Source: an uncultured bacterium
GTDB taxonomy: Bacteria; Bacteroidota; Bacteroidia; Bacteroidales; Bacteroidaceae
Assembly: GCA_905214795.1 (NCBI GenBank)
Contig: CAJMNM010000005.1
Span: 62,001-126,000 of the forward strand
DNA: 64,000 nucleotides
Direction: 5' to 3'
How positions within the stretch are numbered: position 1 is the stretch's first letter; each line of letters begins with the position of its first letter. Below are positions 54,000-62,129 of the stretch, piece by piece. The notes under the pieces are model-generated. The model did no database searches. It had not been told where the DNA came from and saw nothing but the letters and a program-made list of their open reading frames with translations. The translations under genes were made by a program, and so were the position numbers.

Positions 54000-54203
54000 A
54001 TGATTACTACTATGTTTCCAGAGTCTAAAATTACAGAGATTTATTGTATCACTGATGATTTTTGCAAGGAATTTGTGTTGCAAGAGGAAAAATATATGAT
54101 TGAAGATAGCAGTCAGAAAATTAGAGACGGAAATACTGTTTTCTCTGACCATCTTCATCAAGAAAGTAGTGCTAGGAATTTGTACCGGAATCAGTTCTGT
54201 TGA
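54000..54203 (+). pseudogene. Remnant of an IS982-family transposase N-terminus
   Basis: The reading MITTMFPESKITEIYCITDD, continuing with FCKEF, resembles the N-terminus of IS982-type transposases of Bacteroidota (KITEIFC.IDDFCK.F). The similarity fades after about 45 codons and the frame stops at 54203; a TIFIKK-like echo of the next conserved block occurs in another frame. No catalytic DDE part and no clear terminal inverted repeats remain. It is a decayed fragment, not a functional element. Confidence 0.5.
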
Positions 54204-55016
54204 CTTCATCCTTTTACGTGTCTGTTGTAACCAAAGAATTTTGATATATAGTAAATCTGACACAGATTTGTTCGGTACAGAAAAACTTATCAAAATATTC
54301 TGTAATTTTATGTGATGGTATGTGCTGGTTGCAATTCATGACATTTTGTATCTATTGGCTGTAAACAGACGATGATTTTATACTATAAAATTTATACTAG
54401 ATTCGGAGAGTAAGGATTTTTTGATTTTAACAATCATCTTATATGAATCGGAAAAACAGCTCGTCAACGGTTATGTTATTAAACGTCTTCTGTTACGACG
54501 AAAGCGATGTAGTTTTTAATTTGGAAAGGGTGTCAATATAATTTATATTCAAGTTCAAAACGGACAGTTTAAATGGTTTTTGTTTTCGGTCCTTTTTCTA
54601 TCGTTTTTACTATAGAATGTTATGCAAACCCGTTGATACGAGGTTTTATTTTTGATTTGTATAATCGGGAAAATAAATCAAAATGTTTTGTTTTTGGTTT
54701 TAGTAGTGGACAATTTTTTATGGAAATGTTAATTCGATATTATTATGATAAAAGTGAGACGACTGATTTTTTGAGTTTTTTGCGATAAGTTGTCACTTGC
54801 ATGAAAAACATGAATTCTTGCAGAAGCACAGAGAAAAAACAAAATAAATTATAGAGGCAAGATTCTCAATTAGTTATATGATTTTAACTTGGGAAAAGGA
54901 TAAAAACGGCTTTTCATGATTATAAGGTGTATATTGTTGAAACATGACAGTCTTTATTTTTTATGTAAATGATATTTACTTTCCGATATTCCAGCCATTA
55001 CGGATTTTTAAATGCG

Positions 55017-55154
55017 TACGGTTATGAATTTCTCCGTAACCGTGCAGGAATATCATTTGCTACGGTTACGGATATCACCGCAACCGTACAGAAAAAAATT
55101 CATAACCGTACAGGATGAAATTCGTGACCGTGCGGAAATAAATTCGTAACCGTA
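55017..55154. repeat. Cluster of TACGGTTACG / CGTAACCGTA repeats, copy B
   Basis: Seven cores in 140 bases: 55017-55026, 55035-55044 (inverted), 55061-55070, 55079-55088 (inverted), 55101-55110, 55123-55132 and 55145-55154 (all inverted). They share sequence and spacers (GTGCAGGAA, GTACAGAAA, GTGCGGAAATAA) with the cluster at 8965-9289. The first two pairs face each other and could form hairpins; the last three point the same way at about 22-base intervals. Confidence 0.78.
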
Positions 55155-55662
55155 TGCGTTTTATTGAGTATAATAATATGTTTTATCGTGAGTATATGTC
55201 ATATATTTTAACGCTGCACGTGGCAGAGTATTCATAAACAATATATTATGTGTTTACTGCTATGTAAAACTATTACAAATGATAAAAACGCTTACTGTTA
55301 CCATTATTTTACGGACTGTCGTGAAAATCTGGTAAGCGTGACTGATTTGTACTTAAAATGTGGCTGAAGTTGTTTCCTGTTGTAATATAATGTTTCTTGG
55401 TTGTAAGATATTTTTCAATAGGACCTTTATTCCTCACATACGAATTTCGCATAATAATTCCGGAGTAATATTTTCATGCTTCTCATTATCAAAAATATCA
55501 TGTTTATCATTATAAACAGAGGTTTAAGGCTAATTCTTGGTAGTTATTGTTTACATTTTAAACTGATTTCAAGATAAAATGTAAATAAAAATATTGTTTA
55601 ACAGCTCGTGTCTCAAACTATATTAAAAGCTACTTTCTCAAAGATAGTGGATAAGTATATTT

Positions 55663-56544
55663 TTATTGTTTTCTTTTCATGCGGAACTCTTTGGGCGTCA
55701 TACCTGTGTTCTTTTTAAAAAAACGACACAGATAAGACGAATCGGGAAACATGCTGTTTATTGCAATCTCGGCGACAGACAGATGCGGGTTGTTAAGTTG
55801 TACTTTAATTTCGGCTGTAACTTGCTCGGCAATTAATTCCTTAGGTGTTTTCCCGTTGGCATAAGTTACTGTAATCTCATTTAAATATCTTGGAGAGATA
55901 CAAAGCTTTTCGGCATAAAAACAGACTTTATGTTCTTTACTCGCATGGTCGTGAAGCAGATGCATGAAGCGGTGAAACAGCAGTTGCTTGTGGGTATATG
56001 AGCGGGCTATGGATATATATGTTTCGGGTATGGAACTGAATATCCACATGAACATGCTTTGCAGAAAATTCAGTTCCAGTTGTTCGATAAAGCTGGATGA
56101 AGGTTGGCTGAATAGCATTTGTCCCATATCCATCCATAGATTGATGTTTTTCCAACTTTGAAGGTCGTTGTTTTGTCCGTGTTCGAATTGTGGAAATTCT
56201 TTGATGTAATTGAAATAAGTCGTATCCAGTGATACTGCGGCTTGTAGAAAAATCTTTGAGGGATAAAACAGAATACGTACACGAAAATCAGCAGAAGCTT
56301 TAATAAGTTGCATGATGCTTCCACGCCAGAAGATAAGTTCAGATTTTTTTTTGAGGTGGAATTGTTGGGCACCGGTTGAGATAATGCCTTCTCCGCAGAT
56401 ACATATCATCTGTATACCACAATCGAAATGAAGCGGAGCTGCTTTTAAAAAGTCCAGATTGCTTTCCTGATAATGTATTCTGGAAGGGGAGGATAATGAT
56501 GGCGTTTCCACTGGTTTCACTATTTTTGAAACAAAAATAGGCAT
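55663..56544 (-). CDS. AraC-family transcriptional regulator
   Basis: A 293-residue regulator. The N-terminal cupin-like ligand domain (about 20-160) precedes the double helix-turn-helix of AraC (about 195-290), with LCISPRYLNEI, LSVAEIAINSMFPDSSYLCRFFKK and GMTPKEFR. It is divergent from the Bcr/CflA exporter gene with 116 bases between them, so it probably controls that gene and itself in response to a small molecule. The ligand is unknown. Confidence 0.88.
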   Translation of the reverse strand: MPIFVSKIVKPVETPSLSSPSRIHYQESNLDFLKAAPLHFDCGIQMICICGEGIISTGAQQFHLKKKSELIFWRGSIMQLIKASADFRVRILFYPSKIFLQAAVSLDTTYFNYIKEFPQFEHGQNNDLQSWKNINLWMDMGQMLFSQPSSSFIEQLELNFLQSMFMWIFSSIPETYISIARSYTHKQLLFHRFMHLLHDHASKEHKVCFYAEKLCISPRYLNEITVTYANGKTPKELIAEQVTAEIKVQLNNPHLSVAEIAINSMFPDSSYLCRFFKKNTGMTPKEFRMKRKQ

Positions 56545-56660
56545 ATTTATTCGTTAGAAAAAGAATTTGTTCTGTTTTTGAAAGTTTTTGTGCGGTTAAT
56601 GGTATGCGCTGTCTGTTATTCAATGTTTAATTTTGCAGCGTTTTTAAAAGGATTGTTTTT

Positions 56661-57854
56661 ATGACAAAAGGAAATTCTCAATTATTTATTCTTGTTTTTC
56701 TTGGGATGCTTACGGCTTTCGGGCCTTTTGTGACGGATATGTATTTGCCTACTCTTCCGGCGATGACAGATTTTTTTCATACTACTTCTTCACAGGTGCA
56801 GTTGGGACTTACAGCAAGTATGATAGGTTTGGCCATAGGGCAGCTCTTTTTCGGTCCGTTGAGTGATAAATATGGCCGGCGGTTGCCGCTGATTGTGGCT
56901 ATGTTTTTATTCTTGTTTTCTACTGTGGGATGTCTTTTTTCTGAGACAATCATGCAGTTTGTCGGATGGCGTCTGATACAAGGCATCGCGGGTGCCGGTG
57001 GTATTGTGATTTCGCGTTCTGTTGCGGCAGATAAATATTCGGGACGTGAACTGGCCAAAATGTTGGCGGTTATTGGAGCCATCAATGGGGTTGCGCCTGT
57101 GGCAGCGCCGATTGTTGGGGGCAGTATGGCAGACAGTTTGGGCTGGCAGGGTATTTTTTGGACGCTTTTTGGTTTAGGTATATTCTTATTGGCCGGCAGT
57201 TTCCATTTTCGGGAGACGCTTCCGGCTGCCCAAAGGCAGAATGCATGTTGGAGTGATGTTTATGCAAGTTTTCTGTCTGTGATGCGAAACAGACGTTATG
57301 TTTGCTATATTTTTCAATATGGTTTTGCTCAGGGCGTGTTGTTTGCAAACATTGCTTCCGCTCCTTTTATTATGCAGCAGCATTATGGGTTCTCGCCAAT
57401 GATGTTCAGTGTTTGTTTTGGAATTAATGCCATTGCAATAGTGGTTTCGGCTGCTGCATCCGCCAAATTCGCTCATCCGGAGCAGGCTTTAAATGTAGGT
57501 AGTATTGGTATGGTGGCAGTTTCGTTTTTCCTTTTTATGGCGCTTGCGTCAGATTGTGCTTTCTGGATATACGAAGTGTTGCTTATAGGATTGTTATCGA
57601 TGCTGGGACTCACTTTCACGGCTTCCAATACGTTGGCAATGGATGCAGAACGTGCCAATGCGGGTATGGCCTCAGCTTTATTGGGTGCCTTGGGGTTTGC
57701 GTTTGGTGGTGTTGTGTCTCCTGTTGTTGGTTTGGGAGATTGCATGCTGTCAACAGGCATAGCTTTTCTGGTCGGTTCTGTTTGCTCTTTCTTGTGTACA
57801 CGAGCTGCTTTACACCGTACATTCTCTTTGGCGCGTCATTATAGCAATAAGTAA
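56661..57854 (+). CDS. Bcr/CflA-family multidrug exporter (MFS)
   Basis: A 397-residue, 12-helix major facilitator protein of the drug:proton antiporter-1 Bcr/CflA group. Visible marks are VTDMYLPTLPAM in the first helix, GPLSDKYGRRLPL in loop 2-3 and GAGGIVISRSVAAD in helix 5. Family members export bicyclomycin, chloramphenicol-like compounds or dipeptides; the substrate here is unknown. A TAATTTTG box at 56628-56635 is the likely -10-like element. The divergent AraC regulator is its probable controller. Confidence 0.92.
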   Translation: MTKGNSQLFILVFLGMLTAFGPFVTDMYLPTLPAMTDFFHTTSSQVQLGLTASMIGLAIGQLFFGPLSDKYGRRLPLIVAMFLFLFSTVGCLFSETIMQFVGWRLIQGIAGAGGIVISRSVAADKYSGRELAKMLAVIGAINGVAPVAAPIVGGSMADSLGWQGIFWTLFGLGIFLLAGSFHFRETLPAAQRQNACWSDVYASFLSVMRNRRYVCYIFQYGFAQGVLFANIASAPFIMQQHYGFSPMMFSVCFGINAIAIVVSAAASAKFAHPEQALNVGSIGMVAVSFFLFMALASDCAFWIYEVLLIGLLSMLGLTFTASNTLAMDAERANAGMASALLGALGFAFGGVVSPVVGLGDCMLSTGIAFLVGSVCSFLCTRAALHRTFSLARHYSNK

Positions 57855-57903
57855 CAGGCCGGTGATTACGGCGTTAAGGAAAAGCTTTTGGGGAAATAAA
57901 AAA

Positions 57904-57937
57904 TGGCCGCAGATAAAAGATTCTGCGGCCAATGTTT
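57904..57937. terminator. Bidirectional terminator between the exporter and tyrA
   Basis: TGGCCGCAG (57904-57912) pairs with CTGCGGCCA (57923-57931). On the plus strand ATGTTTTTT follows; on the minus strand ATTTTTTATTT follows. It serves both convergent transcripts. Confidence 0.87.
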
Positions 57938-57941
57938 TTTA

Positions 57942-58715
57942 TTATTTCACATTCTCACGTATACGGGTGAGATAGCGGTTTAAACCTTCTTCGTCATGAT
58001 TGTCTATGATGTTAATCAGGCTTGTCAACTCCTCGCGTATGCGGCTGACCTGGTGTTTTGTGCGGGGATTGAACAGAATTTCCCGTAAAAGACAGTCGTC
58101 CTCGCCCAATACACCATGCGCGATTTGCAGATGGCGCTTAAAGGTTGTTCCGGGAGCGTCCTGGTGCTTCATCACAGCAGAGAATACGAATGTTGAGATA
58201 AAGGGAATACTTAATGAGTAGGCCATTGTCTCATCGTGTTCGTCAAACGAGTATTCGCAGATGTGCAGTCCAAGACGGGTGTAAAGGTCGCGGAAGAAAA
58301 TGCGTCCCATGTAGTCGCCTTCATTGATGATAATGGCATTTTCATTGCTGAGACTTCCCAAATTGGCAAAGGTCGGACCGAACATGGGGTGGGTGCTGAC
58401 ATAACGCATGCCTGTGGTTTCATAGAAATCCTTAAACCCCGTTTTGACAGATGAGATGTCACTTAATATGCAGTCGGCCGGCAAATGGGGAATGACTTGT
58501 CTGAATACATCGAGTGTATATTTCAGTGTGACGGCATTGATGACCAGTTCGGGACGGAAATCGTCAATTTCTTCCAGCTTGGTGAAGCGCTGGGTGTTGT
58601 AAAGAAAACGCATCCGGCGGGGATCTACTTCATAAACAGCCATCTCATGTTCAAAACTGAGCAGGTCGGTAAAGAATGATCCCATTTTTCCGGCGCCTAA
58701 TACCAATATTCTCAT
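57942..58715 (-). CDS. tyrA: Prephenate dehydrogenase
   Basis: A 257-residue NAD(P)-dependent enzyme that converts prephenate to 4-hydroxyphenylpyruvate in tyrosine synthesis. The dinucleotide motif LGAGKMG is at 6-12, and STHPMFGPTFA carries the prephenate-binding histidine. It has no chorismate mutase or ACT domain of its own. It is the last gene of the Phe/Tyr operon, 12 bases after the DAHP synthase/chorismate mutase gene, so all branch functions are under the common leader. Confidence 0.92.
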   Translation of the reverse strand: MRILVLGAGKMGSFFTDLLSFEHEMAVYEVDPRRMRFLYNTQRFTKLEEIDDFRPELVINAVTLKYTLDVFRQVIPHLPADCILSDISSVKTGFKDFYETTGMRYVSTHPMFGPTFANLGSLSNENAIIINEGDYMGRIFFRDLYTRLGLHICEYSFDEHDETMAYSLSIPFISTFVFSAVMKHQDAPGTTFKRHLQIAHGVLGEDDCLLREILFNPRTKHQVSRIREELTSLINIIDNHDEEGLNRYLTRIRENVK

Positions 58716-58727
58716 ACGGTTTCTTTG

Positions 58728-59798
58728 TTATTTGTTAATCAGTTCGGTTTGCTGACGGACGCTTTCTTCGTGTATGGCCTCGAATACTTTTTTGATAAAT
58801 TCTGCGTCCATACCGCATAATTGACCTTGTGCGCCACGTTTTTCAAGAATCTCAGAGTAACGTCCGGTTTGTACAACTGCCATGTTGTGCTCTTTCTTGT
58901 AGGTTGCTATCTCACGGCTGACGCGCATGCGTTTGGTGAGTAAGGTCATCAACTCGTTGTCCAGTTCGTCTATCTGTTTGCGCAGTGCAGCCAGACTTTC
59001 TGTCAGTTCAACACTTTCACGGATAACCAGACGGTCGAGGATGAAGTCAAGCACATCGGGAAGGATTTGTTGTTTGGCATCGCTCCATGCGCAATCCGGA
59101 TCGCAATGACTTTCTACAATCAAGCCGGCAAATCCCATGTCCATAGCCTGCTGACAAAGAGGAGCAATCAGGTCGCGGCGTCCGCCAATGTGGCTTGGGT
59201 CGCAAATAATAGGGAGTTGAGGGCAACGACGGTGTAATTCAATAGGGATATGCCACATTGGTGCGTTGCGGTAGATTTTTTGGTCGATGCTTGAGAAACC
59301 GCGGTGGATGGCTCCAAGGCGGGTTATGCCGGCACCGTTGATACGCTCTAGTGCGCCAATCCAAAGCTCAAGGTCGGGGTTGACCGGGTTCTTTACCAAT
59401 ACGGGAATGTCTATGCCGCGCAGTGAGTCGGCCAATTCCTGCATGGCGAACGGGTTTGCGCTGGTGCGTGCTCCAATCCATAAAATGTCGATGCCGGCTT
59501 TAAGGGCGCTTTCAACATGTTTTGGGGTGGCAACCTCTGTAGAGATAAGCATGCCGGTTTCTTTCTTTACACGAGCCATCCAAGGCAGAGCTTCTTCGCC
59601 TTTACCTTCGAAACCTCCTGGTTTGGTGCGGGGCTTCCAAATGCCTGCACGGAATATTTTGATACCTTTATTTGCTAACTGGTGTGCCGTTTGCATAACC
59701 TGCTCTTCGGTTTCAGCGCTGCACGGGCCGGCTATAATGAGCGGACGCTTTGTGGCGTCGATACCGGTCAGATTAAGGGGAGATAGATTAAGTTCCAT
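58728..59798 (-). CDS. Bifunctional DAHP synthase / chorismate mutase
   Basis: A 356-residue fusion. The N-terminal KDPS/type I-beta-like DAHP synthase (about 1-255) has AGPCSAE, FRAGIWKPRT, STEVATPKH, VKNP and CDPSHIGG, and condenses PEP with erythrose 4-phosphate. The C-terminal AroQ chorismate mutase helices (about 265-350) begin LAALRKQIDELDNELMTLL and contain RMRVSREIATYK, and rearrange chorismate to prephenate. The frame opens at 59888, but the conserved start is the ATG at 59798 (MELNLSPLNL). This fusion places entry and branch-point control in one protein and is common in Bacteroidota. Confidence 0.94.
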   Translation of the reverse strand: MELNLSPLNLTGIDATKRPLIIAGPCSAETEEQVMQTAHQLANKGIKIFRAGIWKPRTKPGGFEGKGEEALPWMARVKKETGMLISTEVATPKHVESALKAGIDILWIGARTSANPFAMQELADSLRGIDIPVLVKNPVNPDLELWIGALERINGAGITRLGAIHRGFSSIDQKIYRNAPMWHIPIELHRRCPQLPIICDPSHIGGRRDLIAPLCQQAMDMGFAGLIVESHCDPDCAWSDAKQQILPDVLDFILDRLVIRESVELTESLAALRKQIDELDNELMTLLTKRMRVSREIATYKKEHNMAVVQTGRYSEILEKRGAQGQLCGMDAEFIKKVFEAIHEESVRQQTELINK

Positions 59799-59827
59799 AA
59801 TATTTGTGTTTTTAAGTTTGAATCTTT

Positions 59828-61015
59828 TTATTTGAATACTTTGCGGATACGTTCCAATGCTTCTGCCATTTTTTCTTTCTTGGCACATAATGAAATGCGG
59901 ATGTAGCGTTTGCCGTTGCTGCCGAATATGAATCCGGGGGTGATGAAAACCCGTGCTTCGTGCAATACTTTTTCGGTGAGTTGTTCCACGTCATCGTAGC
60001 TGTCGGGAATGCGTCCCCAAAGGAACATACCGACCTGAGTGGGGTCGAAGGTACAGTTTAATGTACGCATGATTTCTTCGGCCAGTGCCCGGCGTTCGGC
60101 GTATGTGGTGACATTGGCCTGATGATGCCATGTCGCGTCGTTTTCGTAAGCTGTGGCTGCGGCAAGTTGAAGCGGGCGGAATGTGCCGGAGTCGATGTTG
60201 CTTTTAACTTTCAGTATCCAGCGTACAAATTCTGCATTGGTGGCCAGTAGTCCGACACGCCAGCCCGGCATGTTGTGGCTTTTGCTCATGGAGTTGAACT
60301 CAATGCAGCATTGTTTGGCGCCTGGAACCTGTAACAGACTGATGGGTTTCTCGTTGAGAATAAAGCTGTAGGGATTGTCGTTTACAACAATAATGTTGTG
60401 GCGCTGTGCGAAATCGACCAGCTTTTCATATGTTTCCATGCGTGCATTGGCGCCTGTTGGCATGTTGGGATAGTTGGTCCACATGATTTTCACACGACTC
60501 AGGTCCATGCGTTCCAAGGCATCGAAATCGGGTTGCCATCCGTTTTCGGGTGTCAGGTCGTAGTTGACGATTTCGCTGCCGAGAATGCGGTTAAGCGAAG
60601 TGTAGGTAGGATAGCCCGGATTGGGTACAAGAACCTGGTCGCCCGGATTGACAAAAGCCAGTGTGACATGTAGAATACCTTCTTTTGAGCCAATCAAAGG
60701 CTGGATTTCGGTAGCCGGATCGAGGTCAACATTGTACCAGCGTTTGTAGAAACCGGCCATAGCCTTACGCAGTTCCGGTATGCCGGTTGTCGGCTGATAG
60801 CCATGCACATCGTTTCGTTGGGCTTGTGTGCACAATGTTTCAATGGTTTGTGGTGAAGGCGGCATGTCGGGACTGCCGATGGCCAGACTGATAATGTCTT
60901 TTCCTTCGGCGTTCATGCGAGCTACTTCCTTGCCTTTTGTTGAAAAGTAATATTCGTTAACCGATGCAAGTCTGTCGGCCGGTTTTATGTTTGTGTTATA
61001 CAGTTTGTCTTCCAT
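59828..61015 (-). CDS. Class I/II PLP-dependent aminotransferase of aromatic amino acid synthesis
   Basis: A 395-residue fold-type I aminotransferase. The PLP lysine is K245 in SMSKSHNMPGWRVG; other marks are GYQPTTGIPELR, PNPGYPTY and NYPNMPTGA. By position between the prephenate dehydratase and DAHP synthase genes it should transaminate phenylpyruvate and 4-hydroxyphenylpyruvate to Phe and Tyr, although some relatives act on LL-diaminopimelate or other keto acids. Its start lies within the last 20 bases of the prephenate dehydratase gene. Confidence 0.88.
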   Translation of the reverse strand: MEDKLYNTNIKPADRLASVNEYYFSTKGKEVARMNAEGKDIISLAIGSPDMPPSPQTIETLCTQAQRNDVHGYQPTTGIPELRKAMAGFYKRWYNVDLDPATEIQPLIGSKEGILHVTLAFVNPGDQVLVPNPGYPTYTSLNRILGSEIVNYDLTPENGWQPDFDALERMDLSRVKIMWTNYPNMPTGANARMETYEKLVDFAQRHNIIVVNDNPYSFILNEKPISLLQVPGAKQCCIEFNSMSKSHNMPGWRVGLLATNAEFVRWILKVKSNIDSGTFRPLQLAAATAYENDATWHHQANVTTYAERRALAEEIMRTLNCTFDPTQVGMFLWGRIPDSYDDVEQLTEKVLHEARVFITPGFIFGSNGKRYIRISLCAKKEKMAEALERIRKVFK

Positions 61016-61838
61016 CTTGATATTCTCCTAATATTTTAAGTTCTTTGGTTAAGGGTGCTATTGCGTCTAGGCTTTGTGAATAACGGGTGTAGTCATCGAA
61101 AGCGAGATCGACATAAAACATGTATTGCCATTCTTTGCCGATGAGCGGGAGGGACTGGATTTTGGTGAGATTTTGTTTGTAGAATGAAAGAATGGACAGC
61201 ACTTGTGAGAGTGAGCCTTCTTCATGTGGCAAAGAGAAAACCAGACTGGCTTTGTTGGCTTGTCGGATGTCGCGTAGCAGATTGGCGCGTTGAGGCTGGC
61301 TGATAACCAGGAATCGGGTAAAATTGTGCTTGTTTGTTTCGATTCCTTCTTCCAGTACTTTCATGCCGTAAAGCGGGGCGGCAAATTTGGAACAGATGGC
61401 CGCATGCCCGCGTAACTGGTTGCGACTGATAATTTCTGCAGATCCTGCGGTATCTTCTCCTTCGACAACTTTGAATTGAGGATGTTTGGCCAGAAAGTCA
61501 CGGCATTGCATGAGTGCGACAGGGTGTGAATTGACTTCTGTGATATCTTCTATATTGTCTTCCGGAAGGCAAAGCAGACTGTGTGAGATGCGCAGTTTGT
61601 GTTCGCCAATGACAGTAAGTCCGCTTTGACAGAGAAGTTCATAGTTGTGGAGCAGGCTGCCGGCAATGGTGTTTTCTATGGCAACGAGGCCCAGAACGGT
61701 ACTGTCGTTTTTGACAGTATCAAAAACTTCCTCAAATGTAGCGCAGCAAATCAGTTCGATGTCTTCTTTGTCGAAATAGTAATGTGCGGCCATGTCATGG
61801 TAGGAGCCTTTGATACCTTGGATAGCGATTCTTTTCAT
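60996..61838 (-). CDS. pheA: Prephenate dehydratase with ACT domain
   Basis: A 280-residue enzyme that converts prephenate to phenylpyruvate. The catalytic domain (about 1-180) ends with T174-R-F in HNFTRFLVIS, the catalytic threonine motif; VAIENTIAGSL is another hallmark. The ACT domain (about 193-278) gives Phe feedback (HEEGSLSQVLSIL, with KIQSLPL standing where ESRP-type residues usually are). It is the first enzyme gene of the operon, and its ATG lies only 17 bases past the attenuator terminator. No chorismate mutase is fused here; that activity is in the DAHP synthase protein. Confidence 0.93.
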   Translation of the reverse strand: MKRIAIQGIKGSYHDMAAHYYFDKEDIELICCATFEEVFDTVKNDSTVLGLVAIENTIAGSLLHNYELLCQSGLTVIGEHKLRISHSLLCLPEDNIEDITEVNSHPVALMQCRDFLAKHPQFKVVEGEDTAGSAEIISRNQLRGHAAICSKFAAPLYGMKVLEEGIETNKHNFTRFLVISQPQRANLLRDIRQANKASLVFSLPHEEGSLSQVLSILSFYKQNLTKIQSLPLIGKEWQYMFYVDLAFDDYTRYSQSLDAIAPLTKELKILGEYQDGRQTV

Positions 61839-61855
61839 GTTTTGTCCTTTTAATG

Positions 61856-61892
61856 AAAAAGGTCCCGCCTCATTTTGAAGCGGGACCTTTTT
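61856..61892 (-). terminator. Attenuator terminator of the Phe/Tyr operon
   Basis: Thirteen-base perfect arms AAAAAGGTCCCGC (61856-61868) and GCGGGACCTTTTT (61880-61892); on the minus strand the stem ends in TTTTT. The arm read first on the minus strand also contains TCCCGCTT, complementary to AAGCGGGA inside the leader peptide gene (61949-61942), so an alternative antiterminator can form. Confidence 0.88.
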
Positions 61893-61919
61893 GTTTTTAT
61901 GTTTACGTTGTTTTTATCT

Positions 61920-62012
61920 TTATTTATATACACATACGAGTTCCCGCTTTACTTTGTTGCTAAAGTAAAAGTAAAAGAAGAAATAAAAGTATGTGTTAAA
62001 TAATTCTTTCAT
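61920..62012 (-). CDS. Phe/Tyr leader peptide of the pheA operon
   Basis: A 30-codon gene, too short for routine gene calling. Residues 8-17 read YFYFFFYFYF, ten aromatic codons in a row (six Phe, four Tyr), with further Phe at 5 and Tyr at 29; the whole peptide has seven Phe and five Tyr. Codons 22-24 (AAG CGG GAA) are the antiterminator strand, and codons 15-22 can fold into a pause hairpin (TTTACTTT with AAAGTAAA, loop AGCAAC). A ribosome stalling on the aromatic codons would free the antiterminator strand. The gene starts about 15 bases after the predicted transcription start. Confidence 0.85.
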   Translation of the reverse strand: MKELFNTYFYFFFYFYFSNKVKRELVCVYK

Positions 62013-62033
62013 ATCTGTTTCTTTTAAACATTG

Positions 62034-62064
62034 CAAAATTAAATATTATTTTCTTTTTGGCAAA
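62034..62064 (-). promoter_or_regulatory. Promoter of the Phe/Tyr operon
   Basis: On the minus strand: TTTG (62064-62061), 19-base spacer, TAATTTTG (62041-62034), a full match to the Bacteroidota consensus. It lies 22 bases before the leader-peptide ATG and 66 bases past the stop of the TPR gene. Confidence 0.82.
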
Positions 62065-62129
62065 TAAAAATTTAATTTTTTTGCATGAAGGCTTGAAAAA
62101 ATATATCTAAAGTTTTAAAACGATGACAT

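Larger units (their letters stand above)
53895..55662. other. Second gene-poor AT-rich region
   Basis: About 1.8 kb without an intact gene. It contains an IS982-like transposase remnant near its left end and the TACGGTTACG repeat cluster at 55017-55154. A 71-codon frame at 54573-54788 is AT-rich, lacks any domain I recognise and has no promoter match, so it is not called. Nothing else is identifiable. In composition it resembles the gene-poor stretch at 8.5-10 kb. Confidence 0.6.

Noticed and set aside
54573..54788. A 71-codon frame in the second gene-poor region
   Set aside because: Phe/Tyr-rich composition reflects AT-rich DNA; no domain and no promoter match.
56532..56539. TATTTTTG box on the minus strand as the AraC promoter
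   Set aside because: It lies inside the first codons of the regulator gene, so it is probably coincidental.
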